A stretch of 64,000 bases of DNA from positions 1 through 64,000 of the forward strand of contig JAKOGH010001116.1 of NCBI GenBank assembly GCA_024811115.1. The letters are read 5' to 3'. Under the pieces are notes generated by a model. That model was not told the DNA's origin, made no database searches, and was given only the letters and a program-made list of their open reading frames with translations. A program made the translations under genes and the position numbers. Positions 1 through 10,378 of the stretch are shown in pieces (position 1 is the first letter of the stretch; each line of letters begins with the position of its first letter). This DNA is from Terana coerulea (taxonomy: Eukaryota > Basidiomycota > Agaricomycetes > Polyporales > Phanerochaetaceae).

Positions 1-979
1 CGGGTGTTGCTCGCGTTGCACCTCGAAGAGTCTCTCGAGCATAGTCCTGTGGAATGCTAAAATTTCATCGAGGTTGTAGAATACCTCCGAAATAAACCCT
101 CGTAGTCTCTGCTGAGGAATGGGGGCTGTCTGCACCAGGGGGTCAATGAAGACATCGCGGACCAGTTCCAAGTCCCGAACGTAATCTCTCTCCGACCTGA
201 TGATTTCGAAAATGACAGACTGGCGTTGCACGTCCCTCTTCTCCAATCCTTCCAGCAGCGATTTTGGCACGAGACGGTGCCACTCTTCGTCGTTCTCAGG
301 AAGCTCCCCAGCTTGAAACCGTCGGAGGTCCTCCTCGGAGTCAAGACTAGATATGCATTGCTGTACATCAACAACATGTCCTACATAGATATACAAGAAA
401 AGGACACACGTCAACGCAGAGAGCTCATCGGATATTGGCGTTGCAGAAAGCTATGGAAGGGAGCGAGACGGAGCTTGGCAAGCTGACTAAAGGAGAGCGA
501 AGATGGTATCCCACCTCCGGACTACTGCGAGTTGAGACATACGACGGTGGTCTTGACTCGCCACGGTCTACGCTAGATCTTGGGCGGGTTGAAGACTCGC
601 TCTTCGTGCTCCGGTGGCCTAGATTCTGGTAGCTCACTGAGGGTCGCAAGCCTGCGCTGCGGGGTACCGGGTGCCTGAAGACCTGCGGCTCGGGGAACGC
701 AATTCTTGGACTTCCTTCATGCACGCTCGACGCTCTGCTTGTTGGACGCGATATCCCCCCAGGCGTCGGGAAGACAATGTGTGGGTGGGCGGTGTCAGGT
801 GAAGCCGGACTGAAGGTGGAGTGTCGGTGTTCGTGGCTGAAGAGGCTGTCGCTGAGGGGGTCGTCGATAGGCGGGGTAACTAGCCATGCCAGGTCGTCCA
901 CGTTCCGCGGCGAGGGGTGAGATGGCGGAAGAGCACCTTGAGGGATAGCGACGTGCGGATGGTTAGGGCGAGGTGCCAT
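1..979 (-). CDS. Rho guanine nucleotide exchange factor (Rom2-like), partial
   Basis: Begins at the ATG at 979 and runs off the left edge. The first 150-170 residues are a Ser/Pro/Arg-rich, probably disordered N-terminus. After an intron, 360 to 1 reads the start of a Dbl-homology (RhoGEF) domain: it contains RQSVIFEIIRSERDYVRDL, the conserved first helix, followed by DVFIDPLV. This domain exchanges GDP for GTP on Rho1-type GTPases that control wall synthesis and polarity. The 3' splice site is best placed at 361. Two donors keep frame (513/514 or 468/469), so the exon 1 end is uncertain by 45 nt. The PH and CNH domains expected in Rom2 relatives would lie outside the window. The domain call is firm; the exact orthologue is inferred. 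Confidence 0.85.
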
Positions 980-2470
980 CCTCGTAGTTCATGAAATCAC
1001 TTTGGCGCGCGCGCATATCCGTGCATTCATTCCGAGTGCGGACTGTAGGGTCTCGGAGCCAATTATTAATTACTACACCGTAATGGCATGCATGGGCACA
1101 TGTTCGTATGTCCACATCTCTTCGCGTTTTGTGCAATTGTCAAGCAACGCTACTGCGGATCATGTATAAAAATACAAAGATACACTTGTGAAGAAGAAAA
1201 AAGTCGACCATCATACTAGCACAGAATCATCGTGACTGTCTCCCCGGCTCGTCTATCATCGACCCGACATAAGACGTAGACCGTTGTACCTGTCATCGAT
1301 CATACTGTATCAAGGAGGAGGGAAACGGAAGCGAGGCAGCCGAACGTAAGCAGCTCAGATACATCATGGTAAAGGCGGGGTCCCATACCTATCACTGTGT
1401 GCCTGGGGTTAGGTGTTTTTCACCAGGCGAGTCACCCGATAGAGTGGTGAATATCGCCCGCGAACATAGGAATAGCGCCTATGAAAACGCAAGCGCCGAG
1501 AGCGCGGATTGGTGATGTTCGCCATGTACAGTAGTGGCCCTCGAGGTGAAAAGCACCCACCAAATGTCCGATTCACCAACACGGGATCTCATGCCCGTTT
1601 TGGACATCTCGGACTGTTCACCATCAAGAGTAGGATAAAACGAAGGTACCGACTTGGTGACTATCACCATTCTATATAGTTTCTCAAGGTAGTCATTTTC
1701 AACACTGCCATTCATATGGCTTTATGCTATACGCCACTCCCTAGAGTAAGTGGTGGTTATAACCCTCCTTAGAAGTCCTATATCAGGTCACTGGCAGCGT
1801 ATTTACGACCCTAGCGCAGGGTTAGGAGCCAATAGTCAGACTGACTTCCCACGTCCCCCAGGATCATGGCACAATAAATAATACATATTCAGCTATGCAG
1901 CATGCAGCACACATTGTGTTCAGAACATGAGAGATTCCTTAAGTGGTGTGGTTCATAACTCTATATGGTACAGGTGAAGCCAGTATATGTCTACGACTCA
2001 AAGCGCCTCGAACAGCCTGAGACCATGCCCAAGTGCCGCAACAACCACCCTTTGCGATGTATGCTAATGTTAGTATGATACAAACCATCTGCAGCGGAAA
2101 ACTTACCTGAGTTCTCAGCTGGATGGTCAACACACAGTTGCGAGCAGTGCAATGAACTGTTTCTTTGTCATCTAGAAGTTGAAGAATGGTAAGTGAGGAA
2201 ACTGTCGTAAGGATAGCTGGGGAGACGACTTGAACTGTGAACAGACTCATGCACCGAACCGTTGCCTTAACATCGCGTCCGAGATTTGGCTATGTTTGTG
2301 CCAGGTACCCGCGTTCAACGCGCCAGGCTTTTCGGTTTCAGAGTCCAGTTCGACCCATCCGGGCCGCGACGTGCCTCTTGCTAACGAGTGCGCAAGTCGG
2401 ATGCACGCCCAGACGCGCCCGGCCAAGGACGCGCAGTCTGTGCTCTTCCGGTTGAGTTAGCTGTGCTGTA
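980..2470. other. intergenic, no gene seen
   Basis: Only short unsupported open frames. AT-rich patches lie at about 1060-1200 and 1860-1900. No motif, tRNA or repeat recognised. It contains the upstream region of the Rho GEF gene. Confidence 0.5.
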
Positions 2471-2920
2471 GAGGCGTTCGAGCGGGTTTTTGGCAAGACC
2501 TGCGTCTGTCTGGACCTCACCCTAGCCGCGGCATACGTGAAAGGCCACAGCATCAGTTAACACCATCACGCTGGACGGTGACAAGGTTGACCGCAAGGGC
2601 GCGCTCACAGGCGGTTTTTACGACGTCTGACGCAGCCGGCTCGAGGCAATCAACAGCGTGCGGACCTGGCGTGCGAAGTACGAGACGGACGAAAAGCGCT
2701 TCTGCGAAGTGACGCACAAGATCCAGACGGTGGAGCAAGACATCACGCGTGTGGTGGGCAGGCTAAAGGTCCTCCAGAACTTCAACCAGCAGAACACGGC
2801 CCGCGCGACATTGCTGTGGTGGTGCGCGAGCGCGAGCGCTTCGTGACGCGAATCGAGCGGTTGGAGAGCGAAGTGTACAATTTGGAAGTCAAGGTCGCAG
2901 GGTTGGAGCGAAAGGTGCAG
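2471..2920 (+). pseudogene. SMC3 hinge/coiled-coil relic
   Basis: Conceptual translation in three frames gives an SMC3 hinge followed by the start of the second coiled coil. AFERVFGKTCVCLDLTLAAA lies at 2474-2535, then ITLDGDKVDRKGALTGGF at about 2565-2620, then RSRLEAINSVRTWRAKYE. A last coiled-coil piece (RERERFVTRIERLESEV) follows in another frame. Breaks are a frame change near 2555, an in-frame TGA near 2628 where the family has Arg, and another frame change near 2805. No ATPase head halves are present on either side. Intact SMC3 is a cohesin subunit essential in all fungi, so a complete copy must exist elsewhere. This looks like a decayed partial duplicate. The upstream stretch 2240-2470 may contain more of it but is too diverged to assign. 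Confidence 0.8.
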
Positions 2921-3846
2921 TCTTGCATTTACATTGAGCCTGCCCCCTCAGACAAGACAACGTCGGCCGACCGTGGTCTATGCAAATGCTGGGATACATA
3001 AATGTTAGTTTGCAATGTCCAGCGACATCGCAAAGGCAACCCACCAGTGAATATTCTTGCTTGCTCTATAGAGAACGTGTATTAGAGAGTAACTACAGCC
3101 GCAAATGGGATACTGCAGACCTAAGCCAATATCAGCATCCTCTTGTCGGCCTGATCTCTTGCGAACTGATCTCCCAGTCACTTGAGCTCTCACCCTTCAC
3201 GTAGGGTGTGGGCATTGAATGGGTCTGCGCCAAATCCTCGAATGTAATGGAAGTCGGTTGTCTGCGATTCATGGGCTCTGCTCGGGGCATAGAGCCTGTT
3301 CAGCTGCCAGCAACACGCTGGTCAGATACAACAGCATAGCTTGAGCGAACAGATGACTTACTCGTAGATACAGAGATCTACAGCTACCGCAACACTCCTC
3401 AGCGCTCGCTCCCGGGGAAGGATGCCGACACAATCATGGTGTCCGCTGTGCGTGGTCTGGGACGCGTCGTATGCGTCGGAGTCATTGGCAGACATGAATA
3501 CTAGTTGTCGACCTCGCAGAGGGTGTTGATAGAAGTACACAGTGAGGAGGAGGCTAGCAGAGATTATTCTTGGTGCGCTCGCTTCCTCGCATGGGTGGTG
3601 GTATGGTCGCATGGTGCCGGCGCTACTGACGAGCGAGTGAAGTTCACCAACGGACGTCGGCGATATCAACGCCGCCCAAAACGGCAACCCTGCCCGGGAG
3701 CGCTTCGGCATATTCACCACCTTGTCTAGGGTCTCGGTGCGTAGCTACATTCACCATCACATTCACTAGCACCACCTTACCACCACTTCAGTTGGTGATC
3801 AACAATCATCACCATCTAAGTGCGTAACTGTAGCGGCTTTTCGGGC
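2921..3846. other. intergenic, no gene seen
   Basis: No supported gene. A CAC/CCA-rich patch occupies about 3745-3820. The remaining open frames lack homology or splice support. Confidence 0.45.
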
Positions 3847-4434
3847 TCACAGTGTATCTCCGGACGGACTCTGGATGGTTTGTTCTCCATGTTGATCTGC
3901 TGAAAAACGGAGGGCGAGATCCCGAGCTAGGTTTGTATCCCGGGTTTCGGGCGAGGGACTGTGAAAGTAATATCTCTTTGGGAAGCTAGGAGCACTATCA
4001 GGAGCTCCCGACTCCAGAATATCCGAGGCCGTCGCGTCAAACGGGGCGAAGTATGGTGGAATGACAGGGGGTTCGCTGTTGTCCTTGTGACTGGGAAGAT
4101 TATTGGGATTTCTGGGGATCCCGTGTTCATGGAAGCCAGGAGTCTCTGGTTTGAGTGGAATAACGGGGGTTTCGCTGCAGTCTGAATGGTTCGCGATAGT
4201 AGGAAGACTGCGTGAAGGTTCGGTTTGTGGGACAAGACGGTCGCTTGATGAGGTACGAGTGGTCTGTCTCGTGAACCGCTGGGTTCTGTCTTGAAATTCA
4301 TGATTTCCCCCCATGTAGGACGCGTTAACAGCACGAGCCAATGTAGCTTCCCGAGGGTGTTGGGTGCTATACGTAGAATTGTGTTCGCCGGTATCCAGAG
4401 TCGTGTGACGATCGCCGTACTCATAAGACGACAT
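3847..4434 (-). CDS. hypothetical Ser/Pro/Thr-rich protein
   Basis: An uninterrupted frame of 195 codons from ATG 4434 to the stop at 3847. The product is polar, rich in Ser, Thr, Pro and His, has no membrane segment, and carries an imperfect internal repeat around (T/P)PVIP(L/P). A good TATA element (4484-4496) lies about 50-60 bp upstream of this ATG in the right orientation, the main reason to keep it. An in-frame upstream Met at 4476 is less likely because it would sit close to the TATA. I recognise no domain. Chance ORF is the main alternative. Confidence 0.35.
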   Translation of the reverse strand: MSSYEYGDRHTTLDTGEHNSTYSTQHPREATLARAVNASYMGGNHEFQDRTQRFTRQTTRTSSSDRLVPQTEPSRSLPTIANHSDCSETPVIPLKPETPGFHEHGIPRNPNNLPSHKDNSEPPVIPPYFAPFDATASDILESGAPDSAPSFPKRYYFHSPSPETRDTNLARDLALRFSADQHGEQTIQSPSGDTL

Positions 4435-4483
4435 CGTGAGGTTGCGAAGTAGGGTATGCTGCGATGTACCGCACATCGTTTGC

Positions 4484-4496
4484 CCTTATATATGCC
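4484..4496 (-). promoter_or_regulatory. TATA box of the hypothetical gene
   Basis: On the minus strand the sequence reads GGCATATATAAGG, a close TATAWAW match about 55 bp upstream of ATG 4434. Confidence 0.4.
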
Positions 4497-6525
4497 TGGG
4501 CCATTAGCTGTAACTAGATTTGTGGCCGCGTCAATATGATTCAAGGTGAGGTGGCCGCAAGTACTCAGCGTAACACAATAGCCAAAGCCTTCAGAAAAGG
4601 CCACCTTGAGCCCTTACAGATAGTAGGCCAGATGAACCCGCCTTACAAATTGTAAGTCGGACTATGTAGCATTGGACAGAGGTACTCGGTCAGCTGAGGG
4701 TAAGCACCATTTGACGGCAGGAAAGTGCGGCGGGAATCAGTGCTGGCACTGTATGGGCCCTGACAATACTCCTCCCCATTGTCCATTCCCTCCTCACTCC
4801 TTCGGACCCTTAGTGAACTTGAATTAGTAGGGCCTAGCGAGGAAGGGTGAATAGCTACCACATGGCGCAAGCTCTCTGGGAGATATCTCACACTTTAAGG
4901 CAATGCGCATGTACAGGCTGCTGGAGTCACCTCTCAAGCGGTGGAACGGTGAATGCACCCGCGGCCGACGGTGTTCGCTAACTTCCGTCAGCCCAAGCTC
5001 ATGATTCCGCGAGGGTCACAGCGCCGCGTGATAGGACAGACTCCCGTCTGGATCACTCTGTCTCGTACTCTTCCCTTGCTTTGCGCCATGAGACTATATT
5101 TCTCTCGATTCAGCCACATGCTAAAAGGTTCCGTAACTGCCTCACTTACACTCTTCGTCTTTCCGTCCCAGAAGCAGAAAAGCCATATCTGAAATGACAT
5201 CAATCAGCGTAGTAAGAGCAAGCAAGACATGAATCCGATCACTCAGTTCGCAAATCCACACACATGCTGAACCAACTACGTACCGGAAATAAGCTGCCCA
5301 TTCAGAGAAAGTATAGGTGCGCCGTCGTGACGCTGAAGCCGGGCTCGAGACTTCAGCTCCATACAAGCACTGCCATGTTGACCAGCCATGGCTGATCGGC
5401 AAAGTGCTTCATTCCCTTTGAGGGACGCAACAGCGGCCTGCCGAGGGGACTGTGAGCACGGCCCACAGCAGACGGCAAACAGACTTCTGCGTCATCTCGG
5501 CGGTAGGAAAGCGACAGATCCTAAACCTGAAGCTGACAAGAGCACAGCATACAGTGTATTCCTGACCTCCGAGGCATAACTGCAAAGTCCTGGGAAAATT
5601 CAATACAATGTTCGCAGAAAGCGCTTGATGATGGGCTCTGAAACTGGTCGAACTCACCAATCTTCACGTCAAAGATGCTACTTACATCGTCCGTGATTTA
5701 CACAGTGTTTGACTGTGGGGAGCACAGGCCGGCTCGTGTGCCAGCTTCATGACAGTTGAAAGTACTGTTTTGGCAACAATCCGAACTGTTCGTCAGAAGT
5801 ACGTACGGTCGTAACGGAGTTTGTCAACGATGTACGGGTCGTACTTTTCGATAGAATGCAGCTGAAGGCTTGTGGACGACTGTGTACAGTTTTCTATGAC
5901 ATCGAGGATACCGATCCGAACGACATTGGCGACTGAGCTGACCAGTTGTCCAGGTGCTGAATAGATTCGCGGAAGGAAATACGGTTGTCAACAAGGTGAG
6001 GTAGGACCCCAGAAGCGGCGTAAAGACTGCGACTGATTACAGCAGGCGGTCGTAGCCACTCAGCACCAGCAACGTTGTACTGGGAGAGAGGAAGAGTTAT
6101 GTAAACGATTCATGCCATAGTAAAGAAAGGAGTTTAGATGAGTGGATGGAGTGCAGCGGCGCCGCGGCCATTGAGAGGCGCTGTCCGGGGTCCCCGAGAA
6201 TACTTCCGCCATGAAATTGGGTGCAGCATCAGAGTCTGTGCACTCAACTATCCCGAGTCTCCTCTTTCCCCTACCGTCGCTCGTCTTTCGACGTCCAGTC
6301 TTCTCCCCAGCCCGCTGGAGGCCTTCTACGACAGCGTTGTGTCCCGACATCGCCCAGCTCGTCGTCAACGTCGTCAACGTGCCCGCGAACATCGACGCTC
6401 GCTACTGCCGTTATCGACCATATTCTTGTTCTCATTTGCCTGTTTCTCTCAATATCACTCTCTTCTGGACTTCCATCTGTTTACGACTTTACTCTTCACT
6501 TCCAACAATCTGAGGGATTTACTCG
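4497..6525. other. intergenic plus 5' region of PBP1
   Basis: No supported gene. Hydrophobic frames on the minus strand at 5140-5660 resemble parts of a membrane protein but cannot be joined into a model. Roughly 6400-6525 is pyrimidine-rich, as expected for the leader of the PBP1 gene. Confidence 0.4.
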
Positions 6526-9500
6526 ATGGCTGCCACTACCAGACAACCCAAACCCCCGCGTAAGGGCGGAATACCTGACCCCGCTGCTCGGTCTGTTCCT
6601 ACTGTCATGCTTTGCCCTCCAGCCACGGTTTCTGACACGTCTGTGCTTTGTGCTGCGCTAACAGGCGTCCGTCGGCTTGGACTGGAGCTCGAGCATCTCC
6701 AACATTCTCCCCCAGCGTGCAGAACTCCCGCTTGCCAGGCGGACCTCAACCGCCTCAAGGGGGCTTTTCCTCCCTGGGTGGACAAGCCAACGGCGCACCG
6801 CGCGCCGATCGCCCGCCACAGGACCGTGTGCTGCAGCAGTTGTCGGGCTTGACGGTATGTTTCGCTTCTCCCGGTGTTGGCTACGCCCGCTTCGCGCCAG
6901 GCGCTAGTTTACTAGGGTCAACGACGTCCCTTTCAACGCGTTGCCGTTGGGCATAATGACCCAGAAACGGTGGCGTGTGTCCTTGGGCTTGGAGTAATTC
7001 ACCAATTGCTAATGTAAACTACCTGCTAGGGCACTACCATCACTTTGTCAACCAAATCAGGCCAGCGATATGAGGGCGTAATCGGGTCCGCCAATGGCGA
7101 AGGCGACACTGCTGGCGTCACACTGAAGGATGTGAAGGAGATTTCGAATCCAGGCCAAGCGACGAAGGAATCTTTATTCGTTGCGTCGACTAATATCGAC
7201 ACGTGGACTTCTGGACCGGCCGATGCAAAGCTCACCAACGGCGATAGTAAGTGTGGAGCATACACTCAATCGTTCTTTCGTTGAAAGTGGTTTGTATAGG
7301 TTTTAAGACTGATGTCGACATCAGCAAGGCCGGTATCGTTCGCGAGCGACCTTTGCAAGCCTGGGCCGACGACATACCCGACAACACGACCGCTTCAGGA
7401 GTTGGAGGACGGCATGCAAACAGCGACGACCTCACATTTGGCCCGGGTGCTTCCAACGGTGGCAACCAATGGGATCAATTTGCGGCCAATGAGAAGCTAT
7501 TTGGAGTGAAAGCTGGGTTTGACGAGGAGGCGTACACCACCAAGCTGGATCGGAATGCCCCAGATTACAAGGAGAAGGAGAAGAAAGCGGCAGCGTTGGC
7601 TAACGAGATTCTCTCTGTGCGCGTGTTCTTTCCGTATACTATCAACGTTACTCAATGCCCGCGCGCGCCAGGGTACTACGAACAACGTCCATGTTGCCGA
7701 GGAGCGTGTCATGAACATTGCCAGCGAGAACGGGGTGAACGAGGAGGATCGGTGCGTCTAGGACAGGTCAACAGGCAACTTGATGACTCACGCCTTGTTC
7801 TTCAGATATGGAGCAGTGGTCAGAGGACCGAATGCATATGTTCCACCTGCCGCCAGGAAGGCGGGCGGCGGCGTAGCCACCCCTCCCGCTACCGCTAAGC
7901 CAGAGATACCCAAGGTCTCTATCAACGGTCCTGACGGCACTGCTGTGAAGGACGCAAAGCCTGCTTCCCCCGCAGCCTCCGGCAACGCAGTACGTGCGCG
8001 CATTGGTAGATTTGGAGACGTCGCTTATAATTCGTAGCAGCCATCGGCTGACCCCCTTCCTGCCTTCCGCAACTTCGTTTCCAACGAGCGGGACAGGTTA
8101 CTGAAGAAAAAGCAAGCACTCATGAAGAATGAGATGGAGAAGCGTATGGCAGACCTCGTTTCATTCAGTCAGAGTTTCAAGGTGTGTCCAATTGCGCTTA
8201 TCTGTCATTGTTGTCAGTCAAGTCAGTCAACTGACGATCAGCGTAGCTTAACAAGCCTATCCCCGAGGATCTTGTCACCATCCTCGCCAAGGATGAGGAG
8301 AAGCAGAAGCAAATCAGAGATAAGTCAAGCAAGGACGCCGAATCGACGAAAGCTCGGGCAATTGGGCCTTCGACTCTTACCACCAGCAACCCCACGCTTA
8401 ATCCCTCGGTCACGTCAGCTCGTATCGGCGCTCCTGCGAAGCTTCCTTCTGGATCCCCCCAACCAGTAGTCGCCAGCAAGAGCAGTGTTCTGGTGAAGAC
8501 ATCGTCTATCAGCCCTCCTGGCAAGGATAGTGCCGCCTCGAAGAGAATTTCGATGCTCATCCAGGCAATCCCGCCCTTCAAGGGCAAGCGGGCCAGCATC
8601 GCCGCACCTGGCGGTGCTCCGTCGAACGCTGCCCAGCCCGCGGCGCCGGTTCGTGCCGCGTCGAACAACCCATCCACACCGCTGTCGCCTACCGCGGCAA
8701 ACCGGCTGAATGTCAACGCGTCGTCGTTCAGGCCCACACCGAAGGCAAGTACACAGACTGCATCACAGCGAACGCTGTCCCAACAACCAAAGCAGGGTGC
8801 CCCACAAGCTGGTTCCGGGAATGCGAACGGCACGCCCGCGTCTGCGTCCCCTAAGGCGAAGTCGTCCGAGTCTAGCCCCACGCCACAGGGTCCGCCCAAC
8901 CCCTTCTTCGGCAATCGCCCGCTGAAGAAAAAGCCCGCCCGTGCACATCAAGGATGACTTCAATCCGTTCAAGTATACGAAGGTCTCAGAGGCGTCTAAC
9001 GTCTGTAAGTCGCATTCCACATATATAGCGATTACCTTCTAATTTGTCTGTAGCGTCTCAATGGCCGTTCAACGGGAAGCGCTACATGACCCTGTTCCCT
9101 CCGCTGCCCACGCCCCCGCAGCAGCAGTCTCCGCACATGGGTCCGCCCGCTCAGGCCCCTCCCATGCCTCCTCCGCCGAACTTCGAAGAGTCGTCGGACC
9201 CGGCACAGCAGGCTGCACAAGCCGCTGCGAGAGGCTACGTCTACGCTTACCCTCCCTATGGTTACCCTAGCCAGGTCAGTCTAACAAGCAGCCACTCCTA
9301 TCTTTGCTGACGGTCTGCCTATTTCCAGCCCATGATGCCTGGCATGGCTCCTCCTGGTCACATGCCGCCCTTCATGCAACCTATCCCTTACCCATACATG
9401 CACCCGCCAAATGGCCAGTACCGTGCGTATTCCATTTCCTACGTTAATTGAGTACTTGAAAGCTTATGTGGCTGTTCCTTTTTACAGCAATGTATCCCGG

Positions 9501-9826
9501 AACACCGATGGGACAAATGCCGCCTCCCGGAGCATACATGCAACCCCCGCATGGCACGTACCCACCACCGCCAAACGGTGCCGGCCCCCGACCATCCATG
9601 CCTCCGACTCCGATCCCCTCGCATGCGCATCCGTACTACCACCAAAGCCCACAACGTAAGCGTTCATTGCTGGGACTCACATGCGTTCGTTCATCTAACT
9701 CTTCTCCTCGCAGTCCAACATGCTGTTCCGTACCCCATGATGATGCCCCCTCCCGGCGCGCAAGTTCCGCCACACCCGTACGACGGCAACCCTGCCCCAC
9801 CAGTGCAAATGGGCGGGCACGCGTAA
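6526..9826 (+). CDS. PBP1: ataxin-2 / PBP1 homologue (Lsm-like, stress granule)
   Basis: Exons: 6526-6590, 6665-6854, 7030-7246, 7300-7616, 7672-7751, 7806-7989, 8041-8181, 8247-9004, 9054-9274, 9329-9422, 9488-9655, 9714-9826; about 848 residues. The N-terminal Sm-like ATX domain starts at about residue 78 (LSGLTGTTITLSTKSGQRYE). The LsmAD region follows (HVAEERVMNIASENGVNEED), then a Ser/Pro-rich middle, a conserved PNPFFGN block with KDDFNPFK, WPFNGKRYMTLFPP, and a Pro/Met-rich tail. The family binds poly(A)-binding protein and acts in mRNA 3' processing, translation and stress granules. The run of five A at 8928-8932 has one base too many: dropping one A joins PFFGN to HIKDDFNPFK. The summed exon length (2548 nt) is one over a multiple of three, as this predicts. 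Confidence 0.93.
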
Positions 9827-10378
9827 TGAGCCGCGCCAAGGGCACGATGCGGAGGAGATGGGTGTGTCTCACGTTGCCGCCGTTGTCAAATGTCTCGTTA
9901 TGAGGAGGCGTCAGGGTGAGAGGGGATGGTGCGCGAAGGTTAGGTGCTCGTGTAGCTGTGTGTGTGTTGTCCTCCGCAATGTTGTGCTTTCTCTTGGTTC
10001 TTCTCGTTCGTGTTGTTGTTACTCGCATATCTGCATTGTTTTCTCTCACTTGTGTTTGACTAAGCTGCGCGATTCCTGAAAATCAGAGAGCTCTGACTCG
10101 ATTTGTGTTACCGAATTATAATATCGAGAGGGTGGCGGCCTATGATGGCGGCGGCAGCGAGTGGGCCCGGTCGCCCAGGCGGGGACTCTGACGGCAAATA
10201 AGGTCACTCCAAGGGTTCTCCACGCCACACTGGAAAACCCTTGGAGTGGCGGAGCATCCCTCCGACGCTCGTAACGATCACGTGCACACGTGGCAAACGC
10301 GTGCGGTTGTTCTTGAGCTCTGCGCGCCGTGCTCCGAGCCCCGACCACCACCTCAAGATTGCCGACGACGTCGCCGGG
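9827..10378. other. PBP1 3' region and BUB1 upstream region
   Basis: T/G-rich 3' flank of PBP1 followed by a short GC-rich leader. No additional gene. An upstream BUB1 exon carrying an N-terminal KEN box was looked for and not found. Confidence 0.4.

Noticed and set aside
3745..3820. CAC/CCA-rich stretch as a CRISPR-like or satellite array
   Set aside because: It is an irregular trinucleotide-rich patch without spaced direct repeats.
5142..5660. Minus-strand frames resembling a fungal membrane-protein gene
   Set aside because: Hydrophobic segments are short, stops intervene and no set of GT-AG introns joins them into a family-like protein.
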